A stretch of 64,000 nt of DNA, from the NCBI RefSeq assembly GCF_022458985.1, contig NC_061789.1, forward strand, positions 6,091,857-6,155,856. Reading direction: 5' to 3'. The notes beneath the pieces were generated by a model. The model saw only the letters and a program-made list of their open reading frames with translations. It had not been told where the DNA came from and made no database searches. Below are positions 1 to 18,539 of this stretch, piece by piece (within the stretch, counting starts at the first letter, position 1; each line of letters opens with the position of its first letter). The translations under genes were made by a program, and so were the position numbers. This DNA comes from Mugil cephalus. Lineage: Eukaryota > Chordata > Actinopteri > Mugiliformes > Mugilidae.

Positions 1-1429
1 CCAACACATTCGGAGCCTAAAAAATGAACAAAGTGAATCTGATCACGAAACAAGGACGAAAGCATGAAGACAAAAGAAAAAACAAACTGTTTTATGGGTT
101 TTTCAACATGGCACATACTTGACAAAGTGGTTTGCTCCTCAGAAATAATGGACGTCGGCTCCTCTCAGCTGCCCCTGCGTTCCATTTGAATACACAATAA
201 AGCTTAACGGGTGATGTCATGCAAGTAGTGTTATAGGTCCCTACACACAACCTCCTTGTGTTAGACCCCCGCATCAAAGCCCAGTGCTGCACGGGCGATA
301 GCATCAGTTATCTGATATCAGTGAAAGTGTATCGCTACTGAGCAGCGCACGCTGACAGGAGAGATAATTGACCACGGGCTTGTACAATAGCCAGGGGGGT
401 GGGGTGGGCTGACCACTGGTTGTGACCCAACATGAGGCTGCAGTTGGTAATAACTGACAGTCAGCACATGGACAAAGATGGTCACTGCAAGTGAGAATGA
501 ATTTAAAAAAAAAAAGTTGTCATTAGGGGCGGGTTGATGGTTCAATACTGTCAAAATAAATTTAATGTACAAGCACGTGGACGGAATATAAAACCTAATT
601 TTATTCACCTCACCGAGGAGGAAAAAAAGGACAAACGTTACAGTCGTGAGGAATAAAAAGTGACCGTCCCCTGGTGGTCGTACAGCTGAGGCCTCGACTT
701 ATTCTCCGAGATCAGTGTTAATCCCTTTCGACACACACACACACACCTCATGTCCGTTACGAACAACAACAACAACAACAACAACAAAAAGACCATTTAG
801 CACTTTTTTAAATACTTGGGTATTAAGCATAGTAGGTCTGCCATGCTGCAGCCAGGAGAGCTGTGTGCGTGTGTCGATGCTGTGGTGAAAGCATGCGACA
901 GGAGGCGTTAAAAGAAAGAGAGGAACAAAGGAGTTAGAGGATGGTACCAAACACGAAGATTTTAAACAGCGGCTGGAAACGAGAGAAAGCACCCAAAAAC
1001 AAAATGCTCCTTTCTCCGTTTAAGTCTCGATGCTAAGCTAAGCTAGCTTTACCTCACACGCGCTGTATCGTCTTATTTAGCTCTCAACAGGAAAGCAAAT
1101 ACTTGTTTCTCCCAAACGTGTCCTTGAGCGAACTCATAAAAAGAAATGATTCATTCTCTCCTTGAGCCAGTCACGTACGTTTGCAGCTATGATGCGTATA
1201 ATGTCATATATAAAGAAAATGTTTGTAACTAAAGCCGTGTTTCCACCACCAGGAACTTTGGAGGCACTTGAATCAGGCTTGAAATCAAGTTCTTTAGGAA
1301 ATTATTTTACCCCCAAGAAACTTCTCCGAACTGCAGGAATATTGTGTGTTGGATTTGAAGGAACGAGCATTTGATTTAAAGCAATAAATCACACGACTGT
1401 CGTCTCACTTGGAATTATCGTTATTAGTG

Positions 1430-1470
<41 letters not shown>

Positions 1471-1690
1471 CACTACCACCTACTGGACAGGAATGTAGCT
1501 GTAGACTTCCATGGAAAAACAAAGTGCAAGTGTACTTGTTTGTTGTTTTTTTTTCATATCGCCCTGGAAATGCCACCAATAATCTGAAGGAACTTTAGGA
1601 GAAAGTTCCCAGGGCTAAAAAGTTCTGGGTACTTCGAGGGCGCTGTATGAATCTCAAACACAACAACGAATGAAAAAAAAAAGAACCGGC
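1..1690. other. Flank downstream of rab3d, probably partly its 3' UTR
   Basis: No recognisable coding sequence. Holds an (AC)n run at 731-746, an (AAC)n run at 761-786 and a GT/TA dinucleotide tract at 1427-1470. Minus-strand AATAAA hexamers at 600-605 and 1692-1697 are candidate poly(A) signals for rab3d. A plus-strand AATAAA at 196-201 could belong to a gene outside the window, but nothing else supports that. Confidence 0.5.
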
Positions 1691-1691
1691 G

Positions 1692-1697
1692 TTTATT
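1692..1697 (-). terminator. rab3d: Candidate poly(A) signal of rab3d (proximal)
   Basis: AATAAA on the minus strand about 315 bases past the rab3d stop codon. A second hexamer at 600-605 would give a 1.4 kb 3' UTR. Transcript data would be needed to tell which is used. Confidence 0.4.
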
Positions 1698-1954
1698 TGC
1701 GATCCCAACATATGTAGCATGATTAGCTTGTTGCTGATGTGTGGACGGGAACTCGGGCAGGTTTTAGTGGATTGTCGGCGCTCAGGAGAAATGGTGATGA
1801 AGAAGAGACAGAGAGGACCTCTTAACGAGAAAAGACGGAGCGGTGTGAGGAAGAGGAACTCAGGTGGCTGTGCGATGGTTGCTGAGTGACAAGAGAGGAA
1901 GAGGTTGCGGCACTTTAAATGGCTGAGGCACAGAGAGGAAGTTGTTCTTCAGAT

Positions 1955-1981
1955 TGTGTGTGTGTGTGTGTGTGTGTGTGT
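1955..1981. repeat. (GT)n microsatellite in rab3d 3' UTR
   Basis: About 13 GT units starting 28 bases past the rab3d stop codon, so it would be transcribed as (AC)n in the message. Confidence 0.9.
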
Positions 1982-2009
1982 TGGGAGACTTGGGAAGAAG
2001 GCGGGTGGT

Positions 2010-9111
<7,102 letters not shown>

Positions 9112-9217
9112 CTAGAGATCGGAGGGAAAAGGGGAAAAACAAGACGTCAGTCTGAAGAATAATAGCCGTATGCTGACGGAATTTGACGTTATTAATCAAA
9201 GATGAGTTAATAATAAT

Positions 9218-9480
9218 AATAATGCCTTCGTAGACACTCAAAGCGGTTTACAATTGATTGCATCGTTCATTCGCTCACACAGTCACCCCCTAGTGTTGGT
9301 AAACTACCTCAGTAGTCATAACTGCCCAGGGGCAGACTGACGGAAACATGGCTGCCAATCTGCGATTACAGCCTCCGATCACCACCAACATCACTCACTC
9401 ACAATCATACACCAGTTTAATTTGCACTGGGAGCAAGATGGGTTAAGTGTCTCGCCCAAGGACACAATGGACAGACTAGG
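9218..9480. repeat. Fish dispersed repeat (SINE-like)
   Basis: Contains ACACTCAAAGCGGTTTACAA and, 240 bases later, TCGCCCAAGGACAC, in the same order as a repeat I know as very abundant in teleost genomes. The family name is not certain. Confidence 0.6.
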
Positions 9481-10039
9481 GATAAGGTGGTTACTGGACG
9501 ACCGCACATGTGCATGCCTCGCCAGTTCATTTTCCAAGATGATATATAATGTGCCTGAGCAACTCCGGGACAATAAAGCTGACCACATTTGGTCCTTTTA
9601 TAACCTTGACACTCTTAGTGTGAACATTATCATAGCAAGAAGATTTGACTTGCAACATTTTATCCAAAAGCATTTCAAAAGATATCCCAGCACAACGTAA
9701 CGCCTTGGTTGGCTCTGAAAGTAGAAGCTCCTTGTGTCAAATTGTCGGTGGGTGAAGCCTTGACCCTGATAGTTCACCTGAGTGAAGGGTCATTCATTGC
9801 TGGAGACAAACTCTTGGGCTTGTTAGGTACACTCTACCCCTTCTGTGGAAGAGGGAGTCTCAGCTTATAATGTACATTAATCCATCTCCATTAAGCAGAA
9901 ACTATGGGCAAGCAATTGCTGCGTAATGGCAGCTACACCAGGACCCAACAACCGACTACATCCACGTCCGTCACCTTATCCTCTAAAAAGGCCACGGTTG
10001 GCTGTAGCCAGTCTTAGCTGACGTTTGGCAAGAGATAAG

Positions 10040-10135
10040 CTGCACACTGGACAAGTTGCCGGTCTACCATTCACACTCAGATGTAAACCTACAGCCAATG
10101 GAGAATCTCCAACTAACCTTGAATGTTTAAAATCC
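10040..10135. repeat. Partial fish LINE-like tail
   Basis: ACACTGGACAAGTTGCCGGT, then CCATTCACACTCAGATGTAA and AATGGAGAATCTCCAACTAA, match the widespread teleost repeat that reads 'cacc-ctggacaggtcgccag'. A shorter piece of the same family lies at 39400-39475. Confidence 0.5.
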
Positions 10136-10499
10136 ACACCTACAACAAACCTTCCAAATCAGTCCAACTTAATATTTACTTACTTTACAACAGTCCAAAA
10201 GCAAAATAAAAATCTGTTTAGATTGGTATTTAATTTAACTGAGCTGCAAAATAATCTGCAACTATTCCCATTAGGGAAGCATTTTATTTGCTCAGTGGAT
10301 AATTGAATCACTTCTGCTGATGAGAACCTGTATCAATTCATATACTTACAATCTTATTTTAATCATTTTTTTGTTGTTTCTTGGAGGGTTTTGGTGCATA
10401 AACATACCTTGGACGTACACCAGTAAATACTGATTCCTTATTTTTGCGTTTAAGTTACAAAAAAGAAAGCCATCTGCAAAGCGGAACCAAAGTGTAATC

Positions 10500-10870
10500 T
10501 CTCCTGGGGGGCAGGTTTGGGATTAGCTGCTATTAAGCCTTGTACTATACAGCTTTGGGGTGTAAAAAGGATAAAAGAGAGTTGAACCAGTCTGGCCTTT
10601 CAAACAAAGCTGATCAATCGGTGCAGATCAATCCTCCTGCTCCTCCTCCTCCTCCTATCTGTCTGGTGGGTCTCGTCTCCGGGGAGACCAGACCAGGACT
10701 CAGCTGCAAGACCCATTAGCGGTCAAAGCAGCGCCGCCCGCTCGGCTTTTAACCAGGCCAGATGGAGGTCTCCAGAGCGGGACGGAGATATCAATCTCAC
10801 TGCCACCAAGGGCAAAGGAAGAAAGAGGGGAGAGCGTCATTACTGAGGAATTAAAGAAGAAGCCTGCGTA
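10500..10870. other. Unique, conserved-looking intronic block
   Basis: Non-repetitive, GC-richer than its flanks, no open frame, with the palindrome GTCTCCGGGGAGAC near 10675. It could be a regulatory element of rab3d. This is inferred from composition only. Confidence 0.25.
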
Positions 10871-12275
10871 AATCGCCCACTAAATCGCCTTCATGTTTAT
10901 TTTTGAAGCAATTTCACTGCAGGGCATGTGAGGACAAATACTCCTCACTTGTGCACTGATAGCTTGGTTTGGTGCACGGCTGCAGTCATTGTGCCTCCCG
11001 GTGAAAACGCTGCGACTTTGAGCGGCCCGCGCTACGAAGCTTCCGATTTAAAAAAGTATTTTTGCTTCTTCTCAGGCTTTTACACACATGTTGCAACAAA
11101 TCTGCTTACCCTCTCCTCCGACATACCACAGTGCTCTTTCACAACTTTTCTTGCTCAAAGAGAAGCTCCATTTAACGCCCTGAAAAGTATTTCCTAGGCC
11201 TGCGCGCTCTCAAGTCTTCCTAATCTCTCAGGACGTTAGCAGTGAAATTCCCAAACCACATGATGCCCCCGTGTGCTGTGCGAAAGGAGGAGGGGTCCCG
11301 GACCTTGAGGGGCATTTTTGTATTCTTACAGATCACATAGCTCGCCCCGACGTCACACTGCGTTCTCATTTCCACCCCGGCTCAGCTTTAGGCCAGGAGG
11401 TAAACCCGGTCACATGTCCTCCGTGTTTACTGAGCGGCTCAGAGTGGCTGCAGGCAAAAAGCCTCGTGTTGACTTTTCTTGAATTTTCTTAAATTGACTT
11501 CCCCTTTTTTCTTTTTTTCTCCCCCTTCGTTCTATAAATGTGTCACAGAAAACAACAAAGTGTAGTCCGGTCGTGGGTGTCATCCAATTCTGCTGCGTCA
11601 AGTTCCCGTTGCAATTACTGGAGGTGCACATTTAAACACACGCTCGCTTGCCAGTTTATTAGGTACACTGGTGATTGTGAATGCATGTTTGATATGACGG
11701 TGCCGCAATAAATCTTATATTAGTACGAACAGTATTCAGCATTTGTTTAAAATAACTGAGAGGGCTGTTAATTCAAGTTTGTTTTAATGCCCTATTATTT
11801 TTGTAAGTGTCATTTTAGTTAATGGAGCAAAAGAACCACAAACGGCACCCTCCAAAATTATAATACAGCCGAACTATCGCCTTTCCAAAGCTGTGCAACA
11901 TAAAAAGAAGATTTTGAAAGTGTAAAATTTGGAGCTGGATTGAATGCATTTCTGTGTGCACACACTCAGGCCAGACTTTCAGGTCTCACGCCAGCACCTG
12001 CTACGCCCGCCACGGCCGTCATCCTCCACGTAGCGAAGACGACAGACGCTCACTGAGCCGCAGAATGCACGAGAGCTCCTTTATGGCGTGCAATATGGAG
12101 TGCCATTATCTCCAGCAAAACAAACAGGAGCCAATATGGTGAATAGGCGGCGGCGCAGCCCGTGGCCCAGACTTGGCTCTGTTTGTGGAGCCGGGAGCCC
12201 GGCAGGCTGCCGAGATTCAACAGGAAATGAGCACTATTGATTAGCTGGCAGCTGTCACATCTGTTCTTTCATCAG

Positions 12276-12303
12276 GAGGAGGAGGAGGAGGAGGAGGAGG
12301 AGG
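12276..12303. repeat. (GGA)n microsatellite
   Basis: About nine GGA units ending just before the hAT-type element at 12314. Confidence 0.85.
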
Positions 12304-12313
12304 ATGTGGACCA

Positions 12314-12627
12314 CAGGTGTCAAACGTACGGCCAGCGGGCCAAAAACAGCCCAACACAGGTTCTGACCTGGGCCGCAGCATGAATTTGCAGAAATTACAT
12401 ATAAGGCTGCAGTTTTTCAACGTAAACAACTAAACGGCAGACAGCAATGTGCCCAAATTGCAGTTATTTTGTTCAAGAAATTTCATTTATTTTAAGAGAG
12501 AGTTTATTAAATGTAAACATTCTCCTAATTCAGTCATTATTATTCTGTCATGTTACTTGTCCTGCCTCCTTGGGGTGAAATTGGGCTAAACGTGGCCCCC
12601 AAACTAAAAATGAGTTTAACGCCCCTG
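12314..12627 (+). mobile_element. Nonautonomous hAT-type element, family A copy 1
   Basis: Starts CAGGTGTCAAACGTACGGCC and ends AGTTTAACGCCCCTG (reverse complement CAGGGGCGTTAAACT), so the ends form imperfect CAGG-type terminal inverted repeats. Other copies are at 13570-13783 (inverted), 25515-25592, 45790-46724 and 60722-60908. It has no coding capacity and no clear target duplication. Confidence 0.7.
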
Positions 12628-12776
12628 ACGCAGACGACACAGGCCGAGCTGATGATAATGGCAAGAACGAAATGCAAATGATAGTTAAAGACAAGCGGCT
12701 CACTTCCACGGGGATAAAACACGGGCAGGTTGGTTCCCAGTTAGCAGGAAGTGTGAGTCATGGCTCAGAAACTTAC

Positions 12777-13150
12777 CTCACAAGAAAGAAAACGTCCAAC
12801 TCTGGTTATTTTCCGACCGGCAGAAAGATGCCGGGCAAACTAGTTGAGCGTCAAAGTGCGGCCACAAACTGAAAACTCCTTCCTCGCTTGCTCCAGTCGC
12901 AGCAGGTTCACACCGGTGGCCGACCTCCTCCGCTTCCTCGCCAGCCAGACTCTCGCTCCTTACACTGTTTTCCGGTGTTCGCAGGGACCGGAGCGGCTCC
13001 CGGAACTGGGTTTGTGTACAGAGAAGACGGAGGAGATGGAGCTCCCTGGCTGAGAGTGAGGACTGAGGGGGGGTTGGATGGATCCAGCTGCGCGAGGACG
13101 GGACAGGAAAGGAGGGCTGGACGCGGCGCGTGCGCACCTGAGCGCGCGCC
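12777..13150 (-). other. rab3d: Predicted noncoding first exon of rab3d
   Basis: A near-consensus donor, TTGTGAG|GTAAGT, sits at 12777/12776 on the minus strand, immediately inside a CpG-rich, non-repetitive block. The coding start exon begins at a splice acceptor, so an upstream untranslated exon is required, and this is the best candidate. The transcription start (taken here as about 13150) is a guess. Confidence 0.6.
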
Positions 13151-13260
13151 GAGGCGCACACACGCCCTAAAGAAAAATGTTTGAACGTCGTTACCTGGGC
13201 GACAGGTGAGCGACTTTTAACCCTTTAAAGGGCTCGACACAAGAAGACTTTCTTCTTCTT
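12880..13260 (-). promoter_or_regulatory. rab3d: CpG-rich promoter region of rab3d
   Basis: High CpG density (CGCGCGCCGAGGCGCAC near 13142, GAGCGGCTCCCGG near 12990) stands out from AT-rich surroundings and lies at the predicted first exon. No TATA box was recognised. Confidence 0.5.
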
Positions 13261-13320
13261 CTTCTTCTTTTTTTTTTTTTTTTTTTTACTTTTAACGTGA
13301 AAAATAAATAAATAAATTCA
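13253..13320. repeat. CTT/poly-T low-complexity tract
   Basis: (CTT)n running into about 20 T, then AAATAAATAAATAAAT, just upstream of the rab3d promoter. Confidence 0.85.
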
Positions 13321-13569
13321 TACGTTTCAGGATTTTGTCACAATTCATGATCAGCATAATTGAAAAATTGTGAGATTTAAAAAAAATCGAAAATTTTTCA
13401 TGGGGAAAATAATTATATTAATGAATTTACCATATTGTTAGCTTATTAGCATAATTTCCAAAGTCATATTTGAACAGTTTCAGAAAACAAGGCAAAATAT
13501 ATATTAAACATAATGATAATAATAAAAAAACTCATTTTAGTTTCAATTGCCTACAAGTAACGACAACTC

Positions 13570-13783
13570 CAGGTTTTTCCCATTTTTTAGTGCAAAGAAG
13601 AACAATAAAATTAGGAGAATGTTTACATTTAATAAACTTTTCTTCCAAAACATAAAAGATGAAATTTCTTAAGAAAAATAACTGCAATTTGGGCTCATTG
13701 CTGTCTGCTGTTAATTCCCAGGTCTTCACTTCCTATAGTAGAGGACAACTTTTGGCCCGTAGGCCGTATGTTTGACACCGGAG
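13570..13783 (-). mobile_element. hAT-type element, family A copy 2 (inverted)
   Basis: The reverse complement of the 12314-12627 copy: it shares TTAGGAGAATGTTTACATTT and AACTGCAATTTGGGC, and ends GTATGTTTGACACCGG (reverse complement CCGGTGTCAAACATAC). The far end is eroded, so the lower border is approximate. Confidence 0.65.
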
Positions 13784-15099
13784 CCTTAAGTGATAAACAC
13801 AAGTAAACAAATATTTTAGACTATTAGAACATACGTGCTGATTCAGGCAATTGTTAACATACACACTATCACATTGGGACACTTCTTCTTCATGGTACCA
13901 CATTTGACCTGAGAACGTTTCCTTGATCTTGTCTGATTGGCTGGATAAAAGCCACAAGCTTCAAAAACCTCACTGAGAGACACAGGGACGCAATTTAAAA
14001 TGTGTGTGTGGGTGAGTTACCAGATATGGTTCCTCATAAAGAGGTGAACAGTCCTAGAAATCTAGTAGGAACTAGCTGAGGACTTATTTTTAAACTTATT
14101 GTCCTTACACTCACTTTCCAAAACACTAATTACACCAGTGAAATCAAATACTTTCAAAATCTGCTCTTTCTTGACTGTTATAATGTTCAATAATGTTCAG
14201 TTTATGTTGAATCTGTGTTAAAAAAAAAAAAAAAAAAAAAAATTGGTATAGTTTGTGGTGCTGTTAGAGTGCAGGGGACCAAAAATGATAAATATAGAAA
14301 TGCATAAATAACCCAAATAAAAGTTGATTTATGGAAATATAGAATAAAATGAACTAAATATATTCCTTCATTTATACTTTTTGCCATTTTTACTGCTCCA
14401 TATACAAAGGCATCGCTGTCATTAAAGCTATTTAAAGCTATTTTAGCCCAGCTGACTGTTATTCAGTTATTTTAAACCACCACCCATGAAGCTAAGTCTT
14501 ATTGCAGCAAGCGTTCATTGTGTGACGTCATCAACACCTTAGCCCCGCCCACTATCTGCGGCCGGAAGGAATGTTTCCACAGACGCACAGTTCTAGCACA
14601 TCTTAAATTAAATGTGCTAAATATGATTTCATCACCACTGAGGAGCCAAATATGGTGACAGATAGTGACTCGACATACATTTATTTAAAGACAAACTTCC
14701 TCACGGTCTACACTTTATAATCTTAGCAATTATATCATATTACTAATTATTAATTCCCTTCCACACTGTCTATACAGAATGTCTCTATATTTCTATATAT
14801 TTTTCAGAGTGCTGTTATTTTTTGTATATTTTCCATATTCTTTCCAGTTAGATATCGTTTTTTTGTACATATTACTGAGGAATTTTTGTGACAAGGAAAT
14901 TCCCCATACGTGGCATAAATAAACAATGTGTTAAGTCTTAAAACCCCACAAACTAAAGGACATGATGCCACTTTAATTTAGTAAAGAAAAACAAATGGAA
15001 TCCACTTAACTTACTCAAAAAAAGTGATTCCAGTAAATATGTAAGTGATGTTTGGTGTTTAATCACAGTATTTTCAATGAAGTTGAGCTCCAACATGTT

Positions 15100-15400
15100 T
15101 CTTTCTGGTGCGTTTTGCAGAAATGTCGACTGTGACCAACTAAATCTGAGCGTGTCTGTGGTGAACGCTCCAGACATCAACCTGTGCGGCCCAGTCCTTG
15201 ATAAATTCAACCTTCCATTAGGGAGCTCAGAGGTGCATTATCCATCACCGAGATCAGACGCTTGCAAATTAGCCCTACATTTCCACATTAGAGATGACTG
15301 GATAAAGCGGCCTGAGACTCCCGGACTCATAATTAATTTAACGGGCCGTATTACCGCAGGGCAGTGTCGCTAAAAAGGCTCCAAAACCAAACCAGCGGAG
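15100..15400. other. Candidate conserved noncoding element
   Basis: High-complexity sequence in a repeat-poor stretch upstream of rab3d. The AT-rich homeodomain-like cores TAATTAATTTAA and GCAAATTAGCCC are near 15330 and 15262. No codon pattern or splice borders were found. This is inference, not proof. Confidence 0.3.
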
Positions 15401-15839
15401 GTTCAGAGAGTGAAGCTGCTGCAGAGACTTTCACTCACTGAGTCGTAGAGAGATTTGTTTCCTTGTGCGGCTCAGGAATGAAGCTGGAATGGTTTTAACT
15501 TCAAGTCTCCGGCTCTTCCTTGTTTCAACACTTCCTCATGTTTTACTTTGCACACCCAAAGCTGAGGAATTTCAACAGTTTATGTTTTAGTTTCTTTCTT
15601 CGGGCTCCATCCGTTTCTCCCCAAAGTTTATATTTCTGTGCATGTGCTGTTATACAGAGTTATTCTAATCTACAGTTGTATCAACTAGTCGAGATGGACT
15701 GAAGATGAAGACTGAAGATGCAATCTCTTTCCATGCCAAGAGGAGGCGACTGGATGAACCTGTTCTCTGGTTAAACAAGCTTTGTTTCCAGATGTCACTG
15801 TAAAGGACCTGACAGTTCAACCTGAATCATCCCAGAAGT

Positions 15840-16265
15840 GTGACAGCGTCTAATCGCTCCCCTTCCTCAACACACTTCCTTGTAGAGTCTGCCAACGAGG
15901 AAGATCGAAACGCCAGCAAGACAAAACAATCTGTTCTTTCTGATCTGGCTCTGCTTTCTGCTGGAGAAGAACTTCCGCAACATTTTCATCAGGCCAGAAA
16001 GATGGAAATTAAAAAACCCGATCACGGCCTTGAAAGGGCCGACGCTGATTGCATTTGGGGGGAAAACCTCAATCCATTTACTTTCAGTCGACGCTTTTTA
16101 TATTGAAATGACTCCATTAGGATCCATTAGCGCCCGCGTTGTAGGGACGGCGTGTCTCCCTGAGCTCGTAGCGAGCCAGCAAAGCCCTGTTCTCTGCATT
16201 CAAGGCCGCTGGTCTGAGAACCTGATGTAAATCACCGGTGATTAAATTAAAACCTGCTCATTCCA
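15840..16265. other. Candidate conserved noncoding element
   Basis: Unique sequence with CATTAGGATCCATTAGCGCC near 16113 and GTGATTAAATTAAAAC near 16239, flanked by low-complexity DNA. No gene structure is visible. Confidence 0.25.
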
Positions 16266-16889
16266 CATCCAGAACCTGCCTGTCTGTCTGTCTGTCTGTC
16301 TGGTCTGTGTTCACTCATCAGTGTGAATCCAGAAGAATTAAAGCTTCTCTGCTACAAAATCTATTCAGTGTTTTTGTTTTATTGTGTTAAAATAGAGACC
16401 TAAGAAGAAACAATAATAACAATAATAATAATAATAGATGCAAAAATGGATGCAAATGATCACAATCACAGTGTTAATGCAACATGACTGACTATTTAAA
16501 AAAAATTTAATTACAATATCAAGAAACATACCTTTTTACATTTTTTTTTTTACAAATGAAATGTGCTCTGAAGAAATTTGTGTCCAAACACCGCCCCCTG
16601 CTGGAACTGCAATAAAAGTGCCCGAAGAGCCCCTGACATGATTCCCATTGTTAAAGATTCTCTTTCTTTCTTAAAAGCAATAAAATCAAATATTAACACG
16701 AGAAAAAAAAATCATCCTTTCTTTGTGAGATGATATTATTTAAACTGACAAGATCCAAAGTCCTTAACTGAGAGCTAAAATAACAGCGATGATTGTTTTG
16801 TGACGCTCCCTAGACACTGCACATAAGGACACTTGGTTTAGATAAAGTGATTGTTTATTTATTTTTTTTAGTGTAATTAAATTCGCTCT

Positions 16890-16895
16890 TTTATT
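16890..16895 (-). terminator. tmem205: Candidate poly(A) signal of tmem205
   Basis: AATAAA on the minus strand 190 bases past the tmem205 stop codon, with another at 16854-16859. Confidence 0.45.
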
Positions 16896-17082
16896 TAACT
16901 CTGTACGTATATTACTGTTTGTCTTGAGTCACTGCGATGATGCAGAAATAAACTGTGAGATGTTTTTCAGATCTTGGACACGGTGGAATCCTTTTAAACA
17001 TGTAATGAACGGATGATCCTGACACGCTGCTCGTGTGTACTACTGCTCGACAGGCTGCACAACTACTCCGCCCAACTCTCCT

Positions 17083-17385
17083 CTAAATGGTGGACAAATT
17101 CAGAGCGACGTAGACCAAGTTGGTGGTGGTGCAGAGGAACCCTATCAGGTTGCAGAGGCTGGACAGCCCGTGGTAGCGGCCGAACTTGCTCTTGTAGGCT
17201 CTGTACTTGGGGTCCTGCTCCCGGAGCTTGGCGTACCCCTCTTTCTGGCTGCCCAGGCCGACCTGGTTCCCCAGGCCGTGCTCCTTCTCCACGTCCCTCA
17301 TCTGGAACATCACCTCGGTGGCGGCGGGGCCGAACCACTGGGCGTTCAGGCCCGCCGTGACCAGCGCCACGAAGTACAGGGCCAT
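17083..17385 (-). CDS. tmem205: tmem205 last coding exon
   Basis: Acceptor CTCTTGCAG before 17385. Encodes residues 89-188 including NAQWFGPAATEVMFQMRDVE and the RYHGLSSLCNL signature; TAG at 17083-17085. Confidence 0.95.
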   Translation of the reverse strand: MALYFVALVTAGLNAQWFGPAATEVMFQMRDVEKEHGLGNQVGLGSQKEGYAKLREQDPKYRAYKSKFGRYHGLSSLCNLIGFLCTTTNLVYVALNLSTI

Positions 17386-17842
17386 CTGCAAGAGGAGAAG
17401 GGACGGGTACAGAGGGTGCGCACGTGAAGCTGAAGCCTCTGTGGGCTTTAATAGCGTCAAACACACAGTTGGTGACTGACCTGCACACTTTCATGCCAGT
17501 CCAGCAGCTCTCTGGGGTGGTACACGGCGTACACGGCCAGGTTGACGAAGTTGCTCCCCAGCAGAAAGTAGAAGTACAGGGGGAAGAGCTTGCTCTGCAC
17601 CAGGCCGAAGGTGTGCCGGGTCACCTGGCGCACCAGCGCGAAGCCTGCGGGGCGACGGCGTCAAAACAAAAAAAAACACGTCACGCAAACGGCACGTCCC
17701 GTACAGCTCGGCAAACGTTTCCTCAACCCGCGCCACACGTACCTGCGATGAAGGACACCCACACCTGCATGCCCCAGGAGAACGACAGCACCAGGAGGTG
17801 CGACACCTTGATCAGGTCTGTTGGCTCCCCCTCTGTCGGCAT
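17083..17842 (-). CDS. tmem205: TMEM205, four-helix membrane protein
   Basis: A small multi-pass membrane protein (DUF4149 family), known from human cells as a factor raising cisplatin tolerance; its molecular activity is not settled. Joining 17743-17842, 17481-17644 and 17083-17385 gives 188 residues; human TMEM205 has 189. Hydrophobic segments lie near residues 10-33, 52-74, 88-106 and 164-186. Family landmarks are HTFGLVQSKLFPLYF in exon 2, EKEHGLG, LREQDPKY and the near-invariant RYHGLSSLCNL in the last exon. The ATG at 17840-17842 was chosen because it follows the acceptor TGTGCAG at 17850-17851 by seven bases and gives the family's usual N terminus (LIKVSHLLVLS). The upstream in-frame Met at 17908 falls in the intron. 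It sits between rab3d and elof1, as in human 19p13.2. Confidence 0.95.
17481..17644 (-). CDS. tmem205: tmem205 middle coding exon
   Basis: Acceptor CCCGCAG before 17644 and donor GCAG|GTCAGT after 17481. Encodes residues 35-88 with RQVTRHTFGLVQSKLFPLYF and the second hydrophobic segment. Confidence 0.95.
17743..17842 (-). CDS. tmem205: tmem205 first coding exon
   Basis: Encodes residues 1-33 (MPTEGEPTDLIKVSHLLVLS, then the end of helix 1). Donor CGCAG|GTACGT at 17742. The exon itself begins at 17849 with seven untranslated bases. Confidence 0.93.
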
Positions 17843-18419
17843 GGTGACGCTGCACAGAAAAACAGAAGCCTGTAATAATCCACTGCAGGAATCATTAAGA
17901 AACAGCAAATATAAACCACTTTAAATGGCAAAAAGTTACATCCACAAGTATCTAATTTAATCTTTCCTGGTTAAATAAAGGCTAAATAAAAAGAATATAT
18001 ATTGTATGTATTTTCAATTAATTCCCTGTGATCTGCAGGGTTGATTAGGGCTGCATCCAGACCAGCACAGGCCCACAGAGATAAAGTGTCACTGGGGGCT
18101 GGTCCTCCACATGTGCAGCAGACCTGATAAACTCCCTCAGTGAGATAAGGGACTAGAGGCAAAGCGGGAAAACATAATTCAAAATTCACAATGAAAATAA
18201 GTTTCACGAACGCATGAAAAGGGAGAAAGGGAGAAAAGTGGAGCACGGGTTCAGCAGGTGACAGTTTAAGAGTCAATAATAACTGGTCCAGCTAACCAGC
18301 TTTAGCCTCCAGGCTAACAGACACTTACACAAGTTTGACCTCGTCAGCGTCGCCGGCTTTTTCTACACTTCACCTGGATGATTAAAAATGTCTACACGTA
18401 TAAATGAGTGCACGCTTAC

Positions 18420-18535
18420 CTTTTGTTCGTTTTATTTAAAAAAAGTTATCCGGAATGGCAGCTTCAATTTAGTAGGATCCAAAGTCCAGCGGCTGGAGCG
18501 CAGCTGAGGAGACACTTCCTCTATCTCAATATTCA
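18420..18535 (-). other. tmem205: Predicted noncoding first exon of tmem205
   Basis: Donor AAAAG|GTAAGC at 18420/18419, lying just below a GC box and CCAAT boxes. The upstream border is inferred from those promoter elements. Confidence 0.55.
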
Positions 18536-18539
18536 GCAA

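Larger units (their letters stand above)
9112..12776 (-). other. rab3d intron 1 with repeats and unique blocks
   Basis: Holds a fish dispersed repeat at 9218-9480, an L2-like tail at 10040-10135, a unique GC-richer block at 10500-10870 with a GTCTCCGGGGAGAC palindrome, a (GGA)n run at 12276-12303 and a hAT-type element at 12314-12627. Confidence 0.75.
13784..16850. other. Intergenic interval between tmem205 and rab3d
   Basis: Contains poly-A at 14220-14242 and two blocks of unique, balanced, conserved-looking sequence at 15100-15400 and 15840-16265. The first has no gene signal despite a 98-codon open frame. A (GTCT)n run lies at 16280-16302. No exon could be supported. Confidence 0.6.

Noticed and set aside
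12778..13161. 127-codon frame on the minus strand at the rab3d CpG block
   Set aside because: It results from stop-poor GC-rich DNA. The predicted exon here is untranslated, and the frame would not join the rab3d start exon, whose ATG follows an acceptor.
17843..17908. Upstream in-frame Met extending tmem205
   Set aside because: A splice acceptor at 17850-17851 lies between it and the family-typical start, so the extension is intronic.
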